Source: an uncultured Polaribacter sp.
Lineage (GTDB): Bacteria > Bacteroidota > Bacteroidia > Flavobacteriales > Flavobacteriaceae
Direction: 5' to 3'
NCBI RefSeq assembly: GCF_947503855.1
Contig: NZ_CANNFF010000006.1
Span: 62,001 to 126,000 of the forward strand
Length of the DNA stretch: 64,000 nt
Positions 8,795 through 18,005 of this stretch are shown one piece after another. The translations under genes and the position numbers were made by a program. Under the pieces are notes generated by a model, which saw only the letters and a program-made list of their open reading frames with translations, did not search any database and had not been told where the DNA came from. Each line of letters begins with the position of its first letter. The first letter of the stretch is position 1.

Positions 8795-8855
8795 TTAGCT
8801 AACTTAAACTCGAAATATGACATCGTTTTAATGATTTGAATTCAAAGTTAGCTAA
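8795..8855. repeat. Inverted repeat with family B intergenic repeat, copy 1
   Basis: TTAGCTAACTT (8795-8805) is the exact reverse complement of AAGTTAGCTAA (8845-8855). The enclosed stretch has ATGACATCGTTTTAAT (8817-8832), which recurs with one change at 44664-44679 in similar flanks (AACTTAA before it, TGAA after it). It lies in the 377-base gap between ftsY and rimO, which holds no gene; the rest of the gap is AT-rich sequence and the rimO promoter and leader. Confidence 0.6.
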
Positions 8856-9005
8856 GTTCGTTTTTTTTAAGTTTAGAAGCAAGTTAAATAAAATCAGTTC
8901 TAAGAGAGTATTGATGAAAAAAGACATGCTTTTTAACAATTAACCAAGGTATAAAAATACCAGAAAACTATCGTTAATAGCGTTTATAAATCATTTTAAA
9001 ACTTG

Positions 9006-9013
9006 TATTTTTG
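9006..9013 (+). promoter_or_regulatory. -7 box (TATTTTTG) for rimO
   Basis: Exact TAnnTTTG match. Initiation a few bases downstream would leave an untranslated leader of about 100 bases before the rimO ATG, long for this window. Confidence 0.5.
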
Positions 9014-9039
9014 CAATCGCTTTGAAACCTGATTGCTAT

Positions 9040-9098
9040 TTGCTTTAGTTTTTAAGCGTTAAGCAAAAAAAATATAAGTCTAAAGCATAATGCTTTAG
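9040..9098 (+). promoter_or_regulatory. Structured leader of rimO
   Basis: Within the inferred leader, TTGCTT (9040-9045) can pair with AAGCAA (9061-9066). Separately, CTAAAGCAT (9080-9088) pairs perfectly with ATGCTTTAG (9090-9098) around one base. The second hairpin ends 19 bases before the ATG and could hide the ribosome-binding region. The stems are visible; regulation is inference. Confidence 0.35.
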
Positions 9099-9117
9099 GT
9101 ATAAAGCTATTTATATT

Positions 9118-10470
9118 ATGCGTACAAAAACCATCAAAAAAAATAAGATTAACGTTGTTACTTTAGGATGCTCTAAAAATGTTTACGACAGTGAAGTTTT
9201 AATGGGGCAATTAAAAGCTAATGGTAAAAATGTGGTACATGAAGATGTAAATGATGATGGCAATATTGTAGTAATTAATACCTGCGGCTTTATAGGTAAA
9301 GCAAAAGAAGAATCTATAGATACTATTTTGCATTATGCACAAAGAAAAGAAGCTGGTGAAATTGATAAAGTTTTTGTATCGGGTTGTTTAAGTGAACGTT
9401 ACAAGCCAGATTTAGAAAAAGAAATTACCAATGTAGATCAATATTTTGGTACACACGATTTACCCAATTTGCTACAAGCTTTAGAAGCAGATTATAAACA
9501 CGAATTAATTGGCGAGCGTTTAACAACTACACCAAAACACTATGCGTATTTAAAAATTGCAGAAGGTTGTGATAGACCTTGTTCTTTCTGTGCTATTCCG
9601 TTAATGCGTGGTAAACACGTTTCTACTCCCATAGAAAATATTGTAAAAGAAGCCACAAAATTAGCAGAAAAGGGAATTAAAGAAGTGATGCTAATTGCAC
9701 AAGATTTAACCTATTATGGTTTAGATATATACAAAAAACGTGCTTTAGCAGATTTATTAGAGGCACTAACAAAAGTAGATGGAATTGAATGGATTCGAAT
9801 GCATTACGCTTTTCCAACAGGTTTTCCTCTGGATGTTTTAGAAGTTATGAAACGCGAACCCAAAGTGTGTAATTATTTAGACATTCCTTTACAGCACATA
9901 AATACTGAGTTATTAAAATCAATGAAACGTGGTACAACTCACGAAAAAACGACAGCCTTAATTCATAAATTTAGAGAAGTAGTGCCAGAAATGGCAATTA
10001 GAACAACTTTAATTGTTGGTTATCCAGGAGAAACAGAAGAAATGTTTCAAGAATTAAAAGATTGGGTAGAGGAGATGCGTTTTGAACGTTTGGGAGCTTT
10101 TCAATATTCGCATGAAGAAAATACGGGTGCTTATGTTTTAGAAGATGATGTGCCAGAAGATGTAAAGTTTAAGCGAGTAAATGAAATCATGGAAGTACAA
10201 TCTCAAATTTCTTGGGAGTTGAATCAACAAAAAATTGGTAAAACGTTTAGATGTTTGTTTGATAGAAAAGATGGTGAGTATTTTTATGGAAGAACAGAAT
10301 TTGATTCGCCAGATGTAGATAATGATGTGTTAGTAGATGCTAAAGAACATTACATAAAAATTGGCGAGTTTATTGATGTAAAAATACACGAAGCAGGAGA
10401 TTACGATTTGTATGGAACACCTGTTAAAAAACAAGAAAAGCCTGTTCCTTTACATCAGAAAAGGAAATAG
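9118..10470 (+). CDS. rimO: Ribosomal protein S12 methylthiotransferase RimO
   Basis: A 450-residue radical SAM methylthiotransferase that modifies an aspartate of ribosomal protein S12. N-terminal UPF0004 domain with conserved cysteines (VVTLGCSKNVYDSE, NTCGFIGKAKEES, VSGCLSERY) for the auxiliary cluster; then the radical SAM motif GCDRPCSFCAIPLMRG (CxxxCxxC) at ~150; C-terminal TRAM domain (~375-440, FRCLFDRKDGEYFYGRTEFD). The SKN and LMRGKHVSTP wording separates RimO from MiaB. The ATG at 9118 directly precedes a lysine-rich start. It is a single-gene unit closed by a strong terminator. Confidence 0.96.
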   Translation: MRTKTIKKNKINVVTLGCSKNVYDSEVLMGQLKANGKNVVHEDVNDDGNIVVINTCGFIGKAKEESIDTILHYAQRKEAGEIDKVFVSGCLSERYKPDLEKEITNVDQYFGTHDLPNLLQALEADYKHELIGERLTTTPKHYAYLKIAEGCDRPCSFCAIPLMRGKHVSTPIENIVKEATKLAEKGIKEVMLIAQDLTYYGLDIYKKRALADLLEALTKVDGIEWIRMHYAFPTGFPLDVLEVMKREPKVCNYLDIPLQHINTELLKSMKRGTTHEKTTALIHKFREVVPEMAIRTTLIVGYPGETEEMFQELKDWVEEMRFERLGAFQYSHEENTGAYVLEDDVPEDVKFKRVNEIMEVQSQISWELNQQKIGKTFRCLFDRKDGEYFYGRTEFDSPDVDNDVLVDAKEHYIKIGEFIDVKIHEAGDYDLYGTPVKKQEKPVPLHQKRK

Positions 10471-10487
10471 ATTTCTTTAAATACTTT

Positions 10488-10527
10488 AGACCTCACAGGT
10501 TTTTAAAACCTGTGAGGTCTTTTTTTT
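10488..10527 (+). terminator. Terminator of rimO
   Basis: AGACCTCACAGGTTTT is the exact reverse complement of AAAACCTGTGAGGTCT, with a one-base centre, followed by seven Ts. A 16-bp perfect stem is unusually long. Confidence 0.9.
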
Positions 10528-10587
10528 GTTAAATTTTAAAAGCTAATAATTTAAAGAAATTAAAAAAAGTTTTTAGACATACAATGT

Positions 10588-10660
10588 GCGTTAGGGATTG
10601 AAACGACATCCTTTTTGCTTTTTTGCAAAAAGATATAGTGTAAAGCCCGTTAAAACGCCC
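10588..10660 (-). repeat. Dispersed intergenic repeat family A, copy 2
   Basis: Read on the minus strand it runs GGGCGTTTTAACGGG, CTTTACACTATATC, then the hairpin CTTTTTGC/GCAAAAAG, GGATGTCGTTTCAATC and CCTAACGC. The central hairpin differs in sequence from copy 1 but still pairs, which argues that the structure is kept. It lies 12 bases past the stop of the M14 peptidase gene (10672) in a convergent gap. Confidence 0.75.
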
Positions 10661-10671
10661 AAATTAAAAAG

Positions 10672-13149
10672 CTATTTTAAAGTACTAGAATTCAGTAAGA
10701 AAACTGCATTGGCAACAAAAAGCTTTCCATTTTCCCAAAAAGATCTAAATAACGGATTGTCTACCATATAAACAATGCTTCCTTTTCCCATTGGTTCTTC
10801 ACCAAGAAACAAAGATTCAGGTACATTTTTAACAGCTTTGCTACCTGCATAACCCGATACATTTTTGGTGTTTTTATCAAAATAACCTACGTTGTAACCG
10901 GTTTTTAGATAGTTATATGATGTGCCACTTAGTTTCAGAGAAAAATAGGCTTTTCCATAACCAAAAGCCAACGGATGTGAGTTATCTAAAACGCTTTTAA
11001 AAATGCTTCCTGTAATTAAGTTTGCAACACTTTTTCGTTCTCTTTCTGCAAATGGTGTTAAATTATCATCGGTTGTATTGTCTTCATTTTTCTTTGTTTT
11101 TAATGCAAAATCATCTTTGTTGGCAAAACTATTTAAAGCACTTCCAATAGCCAGTAAAGTACCTCCAGAACGCACCCATTTTTTTAAATTATCTACAGTA
11201 GATTTGTTTAAAACCGAATTGTAATAACCACTTGGCATTACAATTACATCATATTTAGAAAGGTCTGCTTTAGAAAAATTATCTGAATTTATATTGGTGA
11301 TAGGGTATTGCAATTGTGTTTCAAAAAAGTGCCAAACTTCACCAAAACTTAAAGAAGAAGTTGCTTTACCAGAAATAACTGCAATTTTTTGTTTGTTAAT
11401 TGGTTTTACAGAATACGAACCAAAATCTACACCAGATTCAGAAAAACCAGAAGTAACATTGGTTAATTGACGCATATTTCTATTAGCAATTTTAATTAGT
11501 TTTTCATCAAAACCTTTCTTTCTATTATCGTTTCTAAGAATGATTAATGTTCCTTTTTCAAAGGTTTTACCGTTGGCACCAAAAGATTTTTCAGTAAACC
11601 TGGGTACAATATCATTTTTTAATAAATCTGCTAAAAAAGTAGCATCGTCTATACTATTCCATTTAGAAATGTAAGCGTAAGCTGTTTTGTCTGCAACATT
11701 ATTAAAAGTATAAGACTGATTTTTTACAGCCGAACTTACTTTTGATTTAGAAGCTACTGCATCCAAACCATGTGCATAAGGTAAAGACCAAGCAGTAATA
11801 TCGTAGGTTAAAGAATCTACTATTTTTGCTTTGGGTTCAAACAAAACTTTTACCATTTTTCCCTTTGGTTGATTGGTATGAATTATCAAATCACCATCAG
11901 AAACTTCCATTTTATCGTTTTCTTGTGTACTATAATTGTAGCCTTTTATAGAACCTCCTTTAGCATTTTCATATAAAATTTCGTGGGTGTCTAATAAAGC
12001 TTTTAAACGATTCATTTTATCTTCATTACTATTTTTTAACACATAACTTTTATAAATTAAATCGTTATTATTAAAGTATTTTTTAAACTCTTTATTTAAT
12101 TTTATAGCGTTTTTTGAAGCAATTTCAACAGTAGACAAACCAGTTGTCATGTGGTGTGTTGCTCTGTCTTTTAAAGTCAGTACTTCACCTTCATCTGTAT
12201 TGATTCCTAAGCCAGCCATTCCATGCCCAGCTTGCTCATAAGTCATACCAATAGCGCCCATATATGTTGGGTAAGTATCTCCATAACTTGGGTATAACAA
12301 ATCAAAACTTTCTTTGGTAAAATATAACCAACCTTCTTTATCAAAATATTTTGCGTGATTTTTACCAATGGCTGTCTGGAAATTGCGTTGCCAATCTGTA
12401 ATAATTTCATGAAATGGTTCTGCTGCAGGTGCAAAATAATAAGGGTTGTTAATGTATTGCTCATGAAAATCTACATGAACATGTGGCATCCACTTGTTAT
12501 ACAATTTTATTCTTTGTACAGATTCTACTTGAGTTGCCCAAGCCCAGTCTCTATTTAAATCAAACAAATAATGATTAGGCCTTCCACCAGGCCAAGGTTC
12601 TAAGTGTTCTTTAGCATTTTGATCTACGTTAAAAGGGGTACTTTTTACTTGATTGTACCAATTTACATATCTGTCTCTTCCATCAGGATTAATACAAGGA
12701 TCTATAATTACAATTGTATTTTCTAACCATGCTTTTTTATGGGTAACCAACGCATACAAGGTTAACATAGAGGCCTCTGTACTTGATGCTTCATTACCAT
12801 GAACATTATAGCTTAACCAAACAATAGCCACGTTATTACTTTTATTTCCGTTGATGATTCCTGTTTGAGAAAGATTATTTTTTCTAATGTTTTCTATGTT
12901 ATTGATGTTTGACTGCGAAGAAATGTAACTAACATACAGAGGTCTGTGTTCGTTTGTTTCACCATATTTTTCTAGTTGAACGTTTGGTAATTTACTACTC
13001 ACGTATTTGAAATAATCGACAACTTTGTGATGTCTTGTAAAACGAGCGCCGATTTCGTAACCTAGAAATTCTGAAGGTGATTGTATTTGCTGAGAAAAAA
13101 TACTTGCTGTAAAAAGTAATATAACTAATAAAAATGCTTTAATTTTCAT
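10672..13149 (-). CDS. Secreted M14 family zinc carboxypeptidase
   Basis: An 825-residue exported peptidase. Signal peptide MKIKAFLLVILLFTASIFS; M14 catalytic domain ~40-340 with the zinc-binding NVHGNEASSTEA (HxxE), the substrate-binding INPDGRDRYVNWYN, and HVDFHEQY as third zinc region; the general-base glutamate region is TYEQAGHGMAG. A long C-terminal part (~480-825) includes a Rossmann-like amidotransferase-type domain (KIAVISGKAT..., YDVIVMPSGYYNSV, WVRSGGTLLAIGSA). This layout is common in Bacteroidetes M14 proteins. It probably trims peptides in the periplasm or outside the cell. Single gene with its own -7 box at 13171-13178. Confidence 0.9.
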   Translation of the reverse strand: MKIKAFLLVILLFTASIFSQQIQSPSEFLGYEIGARFTRHHKVVDYFKYVSSKLPNVQLEKYGETNEHRPLYVSYISSQSNINNIENIRKNNLSQTGIINGNKSNNVAIVWLSYNVHGNEASSTEASMLTLYALVTHKKAWLENTIVIIDPCINPDGRDRYVNWYNQVKSTPFNVDQNAKEHLEPWPGGRPNHYLFDLNRDWAWATQVESVQRIKLYNKWMPHVHVDFHEQYINNPYYFAPAAEPFHEIITDWQRNFQTAIGKNHAKYFDKEGWLYFTKESFDLLYPSYGDTYPTYMGAIGMTYEQAGHGMAGLGINTDEGEVLTLKDRATHHMTTGLSTVEIASKNAIKLNKEFKKYFNNNDLIYKSYVLKNSNEDKMNRLKALLDTHEILYENAKGGSIKGYNYSTQENDKMEVSDGDLIIHTNQPKGKMVKVLFEPKAKIVDSLTYDITAWSLPYAHGLDAVASKSKVSSAVKNQSYTFNNVADKTAYAYISKWNSIDDATFLADLLKNDIVPRFTEKSFGANGKTFEKGTLIILRNDNRKKGFDEKLIKIANRNMRQLTNVTSGFSESGVDFGSYSVKPINKQKIAVISGKATSSLSFGEVWHFFETQLQYPITNINSDNFSKADLSKYDVIVMPSGYYNSVLNKSTVDNLKKWVRSGGTLLAIGSALNSFANKDDFALKTKKNEDNTTDDNLTPFAERERKSVANLITGSIFKSVLDNSHPLAFGYGKAYFSLKLSGTSYNYLKTGYNVGYFDKNTKNVSGYAGSKAVKNVPESLFLGEEPMGKGSIVYMVDNPLFRSFWENGKLFVANAVFLLNSSTLK

Positions 13150-13170
13150 GTATTTAATTGATTAGAGTAC

Positions 13171-13178
13171 CAAAAATA
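13171..13178 (-). promoter_or_regulatory. -7 box (TATTTTTG, minus strand) for the M14 peptidase
   Basis: The plus-strand CAAAAATA is TATTTTTG on the minus strand. It lies about 21 bases before the start codon at 13149. Confidence 0.5.
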
Positions 13179-13351
13179 AGGATTATTTTTCTTACTATTT
13201 TGAATCTCTTTTTAGAACTTGTTAAAACTTTGTTAGATTGAAATGAAGTTTTCTAAAAAGCCTAAAATATTTGTATTTTTATAAAAAATTAAACAAGCCA
13301 AATGACAGCTAACTTAGAGACTGATTGTTGCTTACAAAGTGTTATAAATCA

Positions 13352-14944
13352 ATGAAAATAACACAAATTCCTTTTAAAAAAACAGGTTTTTTTCCTACAA
13401 TAATGTTAGATTATTTAGAGCAAAAAGAAACCATTCAGCCATTTTATAATAATTTTCCAAATATTGCTGGCTTTCATAATCAAATAGCAGCAAAACAAAA
13501 ATCGTATCGATTGCAAACTCGTTTGGTTTTGGTAGACGCTTTAAAAAAGCAATTTGCAAATTTTGATATTTCAAAAAAAACAACTGAAAATATCAATTTA
13601 TTAAAACTGCAAAACACCTTTACTATCACTACAGGCCATCAATTAAATCTCTTTACAGGTCCTTTATATTTTTTGTATAAAATTATATCTACAATTAATT
13701 TATGTGAAGAATTGTCTGCAAAATTTCCAAAACAAAATTTTGTACCTATTTATTGGATGGCAACAGAAGATCATGATTTTGAAGAAATTAACTATTTTAA
13801 TTTTGAAGGTAAAAAAGTAATTTGGAATAGAGAAGACGGTGGTGCAGTAGGTAGATTTTCTACAGAAAGTTTACAATCGGTGTTTGATGTTTTTAAAACC
13901 CAATTAGGAACGTCTAAAAACGCAGAAGAATTAAAAGAAATTTTTAAACATGGTTATTTAAAGCATCACAACTTGGCAGAAGCTACACGTTATATTGCTA
14001 ACGAATTGTTTAAAGCTCATGGTTTGGTTATTTTAGATGGTGATGATAAAAGCTTAAAAGAGCTATTTACACCTTTTGTAAAAGACGAATTAGAGAACGA
14101 AATTTCCTTTAAAGAAGTTACAAAAACCATTACTAAGCTTAAAGAAAATTACAAAATACAAGTAAGTCCTAGAGAAATTAATTTGTTTTATTTAGGTGAT
14201 AATTTTAGAGAACGCATTATTTTTGAAGATGGAGTTTACAAAGTAAATAATACACAAATTTCTTTTTCCAAAGCAGAAATTTTAAAAGAGGCTCAAGAAA
14301 ACCCTTTAGCATTTTCGCCAAATGTAATTATGAGACCTTTGTATCAAGAAGTAATTTTGCCAAATTTATGTTACATAGGTGGCGGAGGAGAAATTGCATA
14401 TTGGATGCAACTAAAAAACTACTTTCGTAAAGTTAAAGTTACTTTTCCTATTTTACTGTTGCGTAATTCTGTGCAAGTTATATCTAAAAAACAACAAATA
14501 AAATTAGACAAACTAGATATTTCTTTAGAAGAATTATTTTTAAAGCAACATCAATTGTTGTCTAAAAAAGTAGTAGAAAACTCTGATATTCAGATAGATT
14601 TTGATAAGAAAATAGCTTACCTACAAGCACAATTTGAAGATTTAAAAAAGATAGCTAAAAAAACAGATATTACTTTTACAGGTGCAGTAAAAGCACAAGA
14701 AGTAAAACAAATAAAAGGATTAAAAAATCTAGAAAAAAGACTTTTAAAAGCAGAAAAAAGAAGACAGAAAGATTTGGTAGACAGAATTACATTTTTGCAA
14801 AACGAATTGTTACCCAATCAGTCTTTAGAAGAAAGGCAACGCAATTTTTCTGAATACTATTTAGAATATGGAGTTTCTTTTTTAGAGGCTTTAAAAGAAG
14901 GGTTAAAACCTTTAGAATTACAATTTACGGTTTTAGAACTATAA
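13352..14944 (+). CDS. bshC: Bacillithiol biosynthesis cysteine-adding enzyme BshC
   Basis: A 530-residue protein matching BshC, which adds cysteine to glucosaminyl-malate in the last step of bacillithiol synthesis, the low-molecular-weight thiol of Firmicutes and many Bacteroidetes. Marks are MKITQIPFKKTGFFPTIMLDYL at the start, TTGHQLNLFTGPLYFLYKI (nucleotide-binding core), WMATEDHDFEEINYF, and PNLCYIGGGGEIAYWMQLK, then a C-terminal coiled coil (~400-500, Lys/Glu rich). I chose ATG 13352 because the conserved protein begins there. rlmF follows after 47 bases on the same strand. Confidence 0.93.
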   Translation: MKITQIPFKKTGFFPTIMLDYLEQKETIQPFYNNFPNIAGFHNQIAAKQKSYRLQTRLVLVDALKKQFANFDISKKTTENINLLKLQNTFTITTGHQLNLFTGPLYFLYKIISTINLCEELSAKFPKQNFVPIYWMATEDHDFEEINYFNFEGKKVIWNREDGGAVGRFSTESLQSVFDVFKTQLGTSKNAEELKEIFKHGYLKHHNLAEATRYIANELFKAHGLVILDGDDKSLKELFTPFVKDELENEISFKEVTKTITKLKENYKIQVSPREINLFYLGDNFRERIIFEDGVYKVNNTQISFSKAEILKEAQENPLAFSPNVIMRPLYQEVILPNLCYIGGGGEIAYWMQLKNYFRKVKVTFPILLLRNSVQVISKKQQIKLDKLDISLEELFLKQHQLLSKKVVENSDIQIDFDKKIAYLQAQFEDLKKIAKKTDITFTGAVKAQEVKQIKGLKNLEKRLLKAEKRRQKDLVDRITFLQNELLPNQSLEERQRNFSEYYLEYGVSFLEALKEGLKPLELQFTVLEL

Positions 14945-14991
14945 AATAGTTTATATTTTCTTTACTGCTTAAGAAACGACAGAAAACAATC

Positions 14992-15846
14992 ATGAAAGAA
15001 AAAGGTTTACATCCAAATAACAAATTCAATAAAGGATATAATTTTGATGAACTTGTCAAATCAAATCCACATTTAAAAGAATTTGTATCTCAAAATAAAT
15101 ATGGCACAACAACCATAGATTTTTCAAACCCAAAAGCTGTAAAAGAACTCAATAAAGCCTTGTTATTTTCTTTTGATCAACTATCTATTTGGGATTTTCC
15201 TGATGAAAATTTATGTCCACCAATTCCAGGTCGTTTGGATTATATACATCATTTAGCAGATTTACTTTCTGAGGAAGAAAATATCAAAATTTTAGATATT
15301 GGCACTGGAGCCACTTGTATTTATCCGCTTTTAGGTGTTGCTGAATATCATTGGAATTTTGTGGCAACAGACATCGATTTAGATTCACTAGATACTGCTC
15401 AAGACAATATAGATGACAACCACTTAGAGAATCAAATAGATTTACGTCAACAGTTTAATGAACAGCATATTTTAAAAGGAGTTATAGAAGAAGATGATTT
15501 TTTTACAGCTACCATGTGTAATCCTCCTTTTTATAAATCTGCTGAAGAAGCACAAGGTGCAAACCGACGTAAAACAAGAAATTTAGGCAACAATGCAGTT
15601 CGTAATTTTTCTGGAAATAATAACGAACTGTGGTATGTTGGAGGAGAAAAAGCTTTTTTACATAACTATTTATATGAAAGTTCTTTGTTTTCAAAAAAAT
15701 CGAAATGGTTTACAAGTTTGGTTTCTAAGAAAGAAAATGTGGAGAGTTTAAAAAAATCTTCTACTAAATTAGGCGTAAAAGAATTTAAAGTTATTCCTTT
15801 AAATCAAGGCAATAAAGTAACTCGAATTGTTTACTGGCGATTTTAG
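14992..15846 (+). CDS. rlmF: 23S rRNA (adenine(1618)-N(6))-methyltransferase RlmF
   Basis: A 284-residue Rossmann methyltransferase that methylates A1618 of 23S rRNA. It opens with KGLHPNNKFNKGYNFDELV, typical of RlmF; the SAM-binding motif is ILDIGTGATCIYPLLG (~100-115) and the catalytic N6-adenine motif is NPPFY (~178), followed by RRKTRNLG. Length is normal. Its stop codon interlocks with that of the convergent membrane-protein gene (shared TTAG at 15843-15846), so the two share a 3' end with no visible terminator. Confidence 0.95.
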   Translation: MKEKGLHPNNKFNKGYNFDELVKSNPHLKEFVSQNKYGTTTIDFSNPKAVKELNKALLFSFDQLSIWDFPDENLCPPIPGRLDYIHHLADLLSEEENIKILDIGTGATCIYPLLGVAEYHWNFVATDIDLDSLDTAQDNIDDNHLENQIDLRQQFNEQHILKGVIEEDDFFTATMCNPPFYKSAEEAQGANRRKTRNLGNNAVRNFSGNNNELWYVGGEKAFLHNYLYESSLFSKKSKWFTSLVSKKENVESLKKSSTKLGVKEFKVIPLNQGNKVTRIVYWRF

Positions 15847-16451
15847 TTAAAAACGATATCTTTAATTTGATATTTTTTACATACAAAATGTAAAATGGTA
15901 TAAACCAACATATGCACAAAAACCAAGCAAATAAAGGCGTATAAAGGAACACCTAACAATTGGTATGGCCAATAATACGTCCAAACACCTAAATAAATGG
16001 TAATTACTTCACCAAAAGCAGGTAAGGTTAAAGCCAATATTATAGCTAAAATAATTTTATTTTTTTGAGATTGTTTTTTTAGAATCGGAATTAAATTTTG
16101 TTCTAATTTGTATAAATAATGAAACGCGAGCATCCATGCAAAAGGCAACCAAAGAGGTAATTTTCTGAAAACTTTATGGTATTCCCAATAAACGTTTGTA
16201 ACCCCCCATGTCTCACTAACTATTCCGCCAAAACAAGTAAGTAACATGCCCACTAACAGTAGCCAATTCTTGTTTTTAGGTTTATAAATGTCTTTATAAA
16301 CATTGTGTATAATTTTTAACAATAAAATACCCGCAACTAGCAAATCGTATTCTTTTAAATAGCCAATAAAAACACCAGCAATTACAAGCTTTAAAATTGC
16401 TTTTAAAAGTTCTACTAAAAATTTCTTTTTGTTAGTGATCAAGTTTATCAT
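15843..16451 (-). CDS. Polytopic membrane protein of unknown function
   Basis: A 202-residue hydrophobic protein with about six membrane segments (for example KLVIAGVFIGYL, LLLVGMLLTCFGGIV, LWLPFAWMLAFHYLY, KIILAIILALTLPAFG, LYAFICLVFVHMLVY). Aromatic blocks such as WGVTNVYWEY and GVWTYYWPYQLLGVPLY weakly recall integral membrane carotenoid-pathway hydratases (CruF-like), but not enough to name it. It has its own -7 box upstream (16462-16469), just after the lpdA terminator, so it is probably a separate unit. No soluble domain. Confidence 0.7.
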   Translation of the reverse strand: MINLITNKKKFLVELLKAILKLVIAGVFIGYLKEYDLLVAGILLLKIIHNVYKDIYKPKNKNWLLLVGMLLTCFGGIVSETWGVTNVYWEYHKVFRKLPLWLPFAWMLAFHYLYKLEQNLIPILKKQSQKNKIILAIILALTLPAFGEVITIYLGVWTYYWPYQLLGVPLYAFICLVFVHMLVYTILHFVCKKYQIKDIVFN

Positions 16452-16461
16452 ATTGATTTTC

Positions 16462-16469
16462 CAAATATA
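16462..16469 (-). promoter_or_regulatory. -7 box (TATATTTG, minus strand) for the membrane protein
   Basis: TATATTTG fits TAnnTTTG, 10 bases before the ATG at 16451. It sits directly after the lpdA terminator stem, so terminator and promoter abut. Confidence 0.5.
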
Positions 16470-16498
16470 AAAAACCGAAACAAACTGTTTCGGTTTTT
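16470..16498 (-). terminator. Terminator of lpdA
   Basis: AAAAACCGAAACA pairs with TGTTTCGGTTTTT around a 3-base loop; on the minus strand the stem is followed by a T run. It lies about 58 bases past the lpdA stop. Confidence 0.85.
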
Positions 16499-16555
16499 AA
16501 TTAATATATAGTTATCGTTGTAAAACAAGTAAGTTTTACAATAACAATATTTATT

Positions 16556-17944
16556 TTATAAATGTATTACTTCGTCATAAGCATCTGCAACAGCTTCCAT
16601 TACAGCTTCACTCATTGTTGGGTGTGGGTGAATTGTTTTTAACACTTCATGTCCTGTAGTTTCTAATTTTCTACCTAAAACAGCTTCAGCAATCATATCT
16701 GTTACACCAGCACCAATCATGTGACAACCTAACCATTCACCATATTTGGCATCAAAAATTACTTTTACAAAACCATCTGGTGTACCTGCTGCTTTTGCTT
16801 TTCCAGAAGCAGAAAACGGAAATTTACCAACTTTTAAATCGTAACCAGCTTCTTTAGCTTTAGCCTCTGTTAAACCTACAGAAGCAATTTCTGGAGTAGC
16901 ATATGTACAACCAGGAACATTGCCATAATCTATTGGTTCTGTATGTAAACCTGCTAATTTTTCAACACATGTAATTCCTTCTGCAGAAGCAACGTGTGCT
17001 AAAGCTTGTCCCGGAACTACATCTCCAATTGCATAATAACCTGGAATGTTTGTTTGGTAATAATCGTTTACTAAAATTTTATCTCTATCTACAATAATTC
17101 CAACATCTTCTAAACCAATATTTTCTATATTCGATTTAATACCAACTGCAGATAAAACAATATCTGCCTCTAAAGTTTCTTCACCTTTTTTGGTTTTTAC
17201 AGTTGCAACAACACCTTCACCAGAAGTATCTACAGCCTCTACAGAAGAATTTGTCATTACTTTTATCCCTGCTTTTTTAATTGAACGTTCAAATTGTTTA
17301 GAAATATCAATATCTTCTACAGGCACAATATTTGGCATATATTCTACAATAGTAACCTCTGTACCCATTGCATTATAAAAGTGAGCAAATTCAACACCAA
17401 TAGCACCAGAACCCACTACAATCATAGATTTTGGTTGTTTAGGCAATGTCATTGCTTTTCTATAACCAATAACTTTTTCACCATCTTGAGGTAAGTTTGG
17501 TAATTCTCTTGAACGAGCACCAGTAGCAATAATAATATTGTCTGCACTATATTCTGTTACTTTACCGTCTGCATCTGTAACATCTACTTTTTTACCAGTT
17601 TTTATTTTTCCAAAGCCGTCAATAATGTCAATTTTGTTTTTCTTCATTAAAAAAGCGACTCCTTTGCTCATTCCATCTGCTACACCACGACTTCTTTTAA
17701 TTACGGCATCAAAATCTTTATCAATAGCTTCTGCTTTTAAACCATACTCATCTACATGTTTTAAATAATCGTACACCTGTGCAGATTTTAATAAGGCTTT
17801 TGTTGGGATACACCCCCAATTTAAACAAATACCTCCTAAAGATTCTTTTTCTACAATAGCTACTTTAAAACCTAATTGAGATGCTCTAATACCAGTCACA
17901 TATCCTCCAGGTCCACTTCCTATAATAATAATGTCGTATTTCAT
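16556..17944 (-). CDS. lpdA: Dihydrolipoyl dehydrogenase (E3)
   Basis: A 462-residue FAD flavoenzyme that reoxidises lipoamide in pyruvate and 2-oxoglutarate dehydrogenases and the glycine cleavage system. FAD-binding GSGPGGYVTGIRASQLG at the start; redox disulphide in GGICLNWGCIPTKAL (~40-50); NAD-binding GSGAIGVEFAHFYNAMG (~180); FAD second motif YAIGDVVPGQALAHVAS (~310); and the active-site HPHPTMSEAVMEA at the C-terminus. Length and all catalytic residues are normal. Elsewhere in the window lipA supplies the lipoyl cofactor. Confidence 0.97.
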   Translation of the reverse strand: MKYDIIIIGSGPGGYVTGIRASQLGFKVAIVEKESLGGICLNWGCIPTKALLKSAQVYDYLKHVDEYGLKAEAIDKDFDAVIKRSRGVADGMSKGVAFLMKKNKIDIIDGFGKIKTGKKVDVTDADGKVTEYSADNIIIATGARSRELPNLPQDGEKVIGYRKAMTLPKQPKSMIVVGSGAIGVEFAHFYNAMGTEVTIVEYMPNIVPVEDIDISKQFERSIKKAGIKVMTNSSVEAVDTSGEGVVATVKTKKGEETLEADIVLSAVGIKSNIENIGLEDVGIIVDRDKILVNDYYQTNIPGYYAIGDVVPGQALAHVASAEGITCVEKLAGLHTEPIDYGNVPGCTYATPEIASVGLTEAKAKEAGYDLKVGKFPFSASGKAKAAGTPDGFVKVIFDAKYGEWLGCHMIGAGVTDMIAEAVLGRKLETTGHEVLKTIHPHPTMSEAVMEAVADAYDEVIHL

Positions 17945-18005
17945 TTTTTTTATTTTATTTTTTTGTCACTTCTAGTCATTTTTTTTAAAGTCCTATCTAG
18001 AAGTT

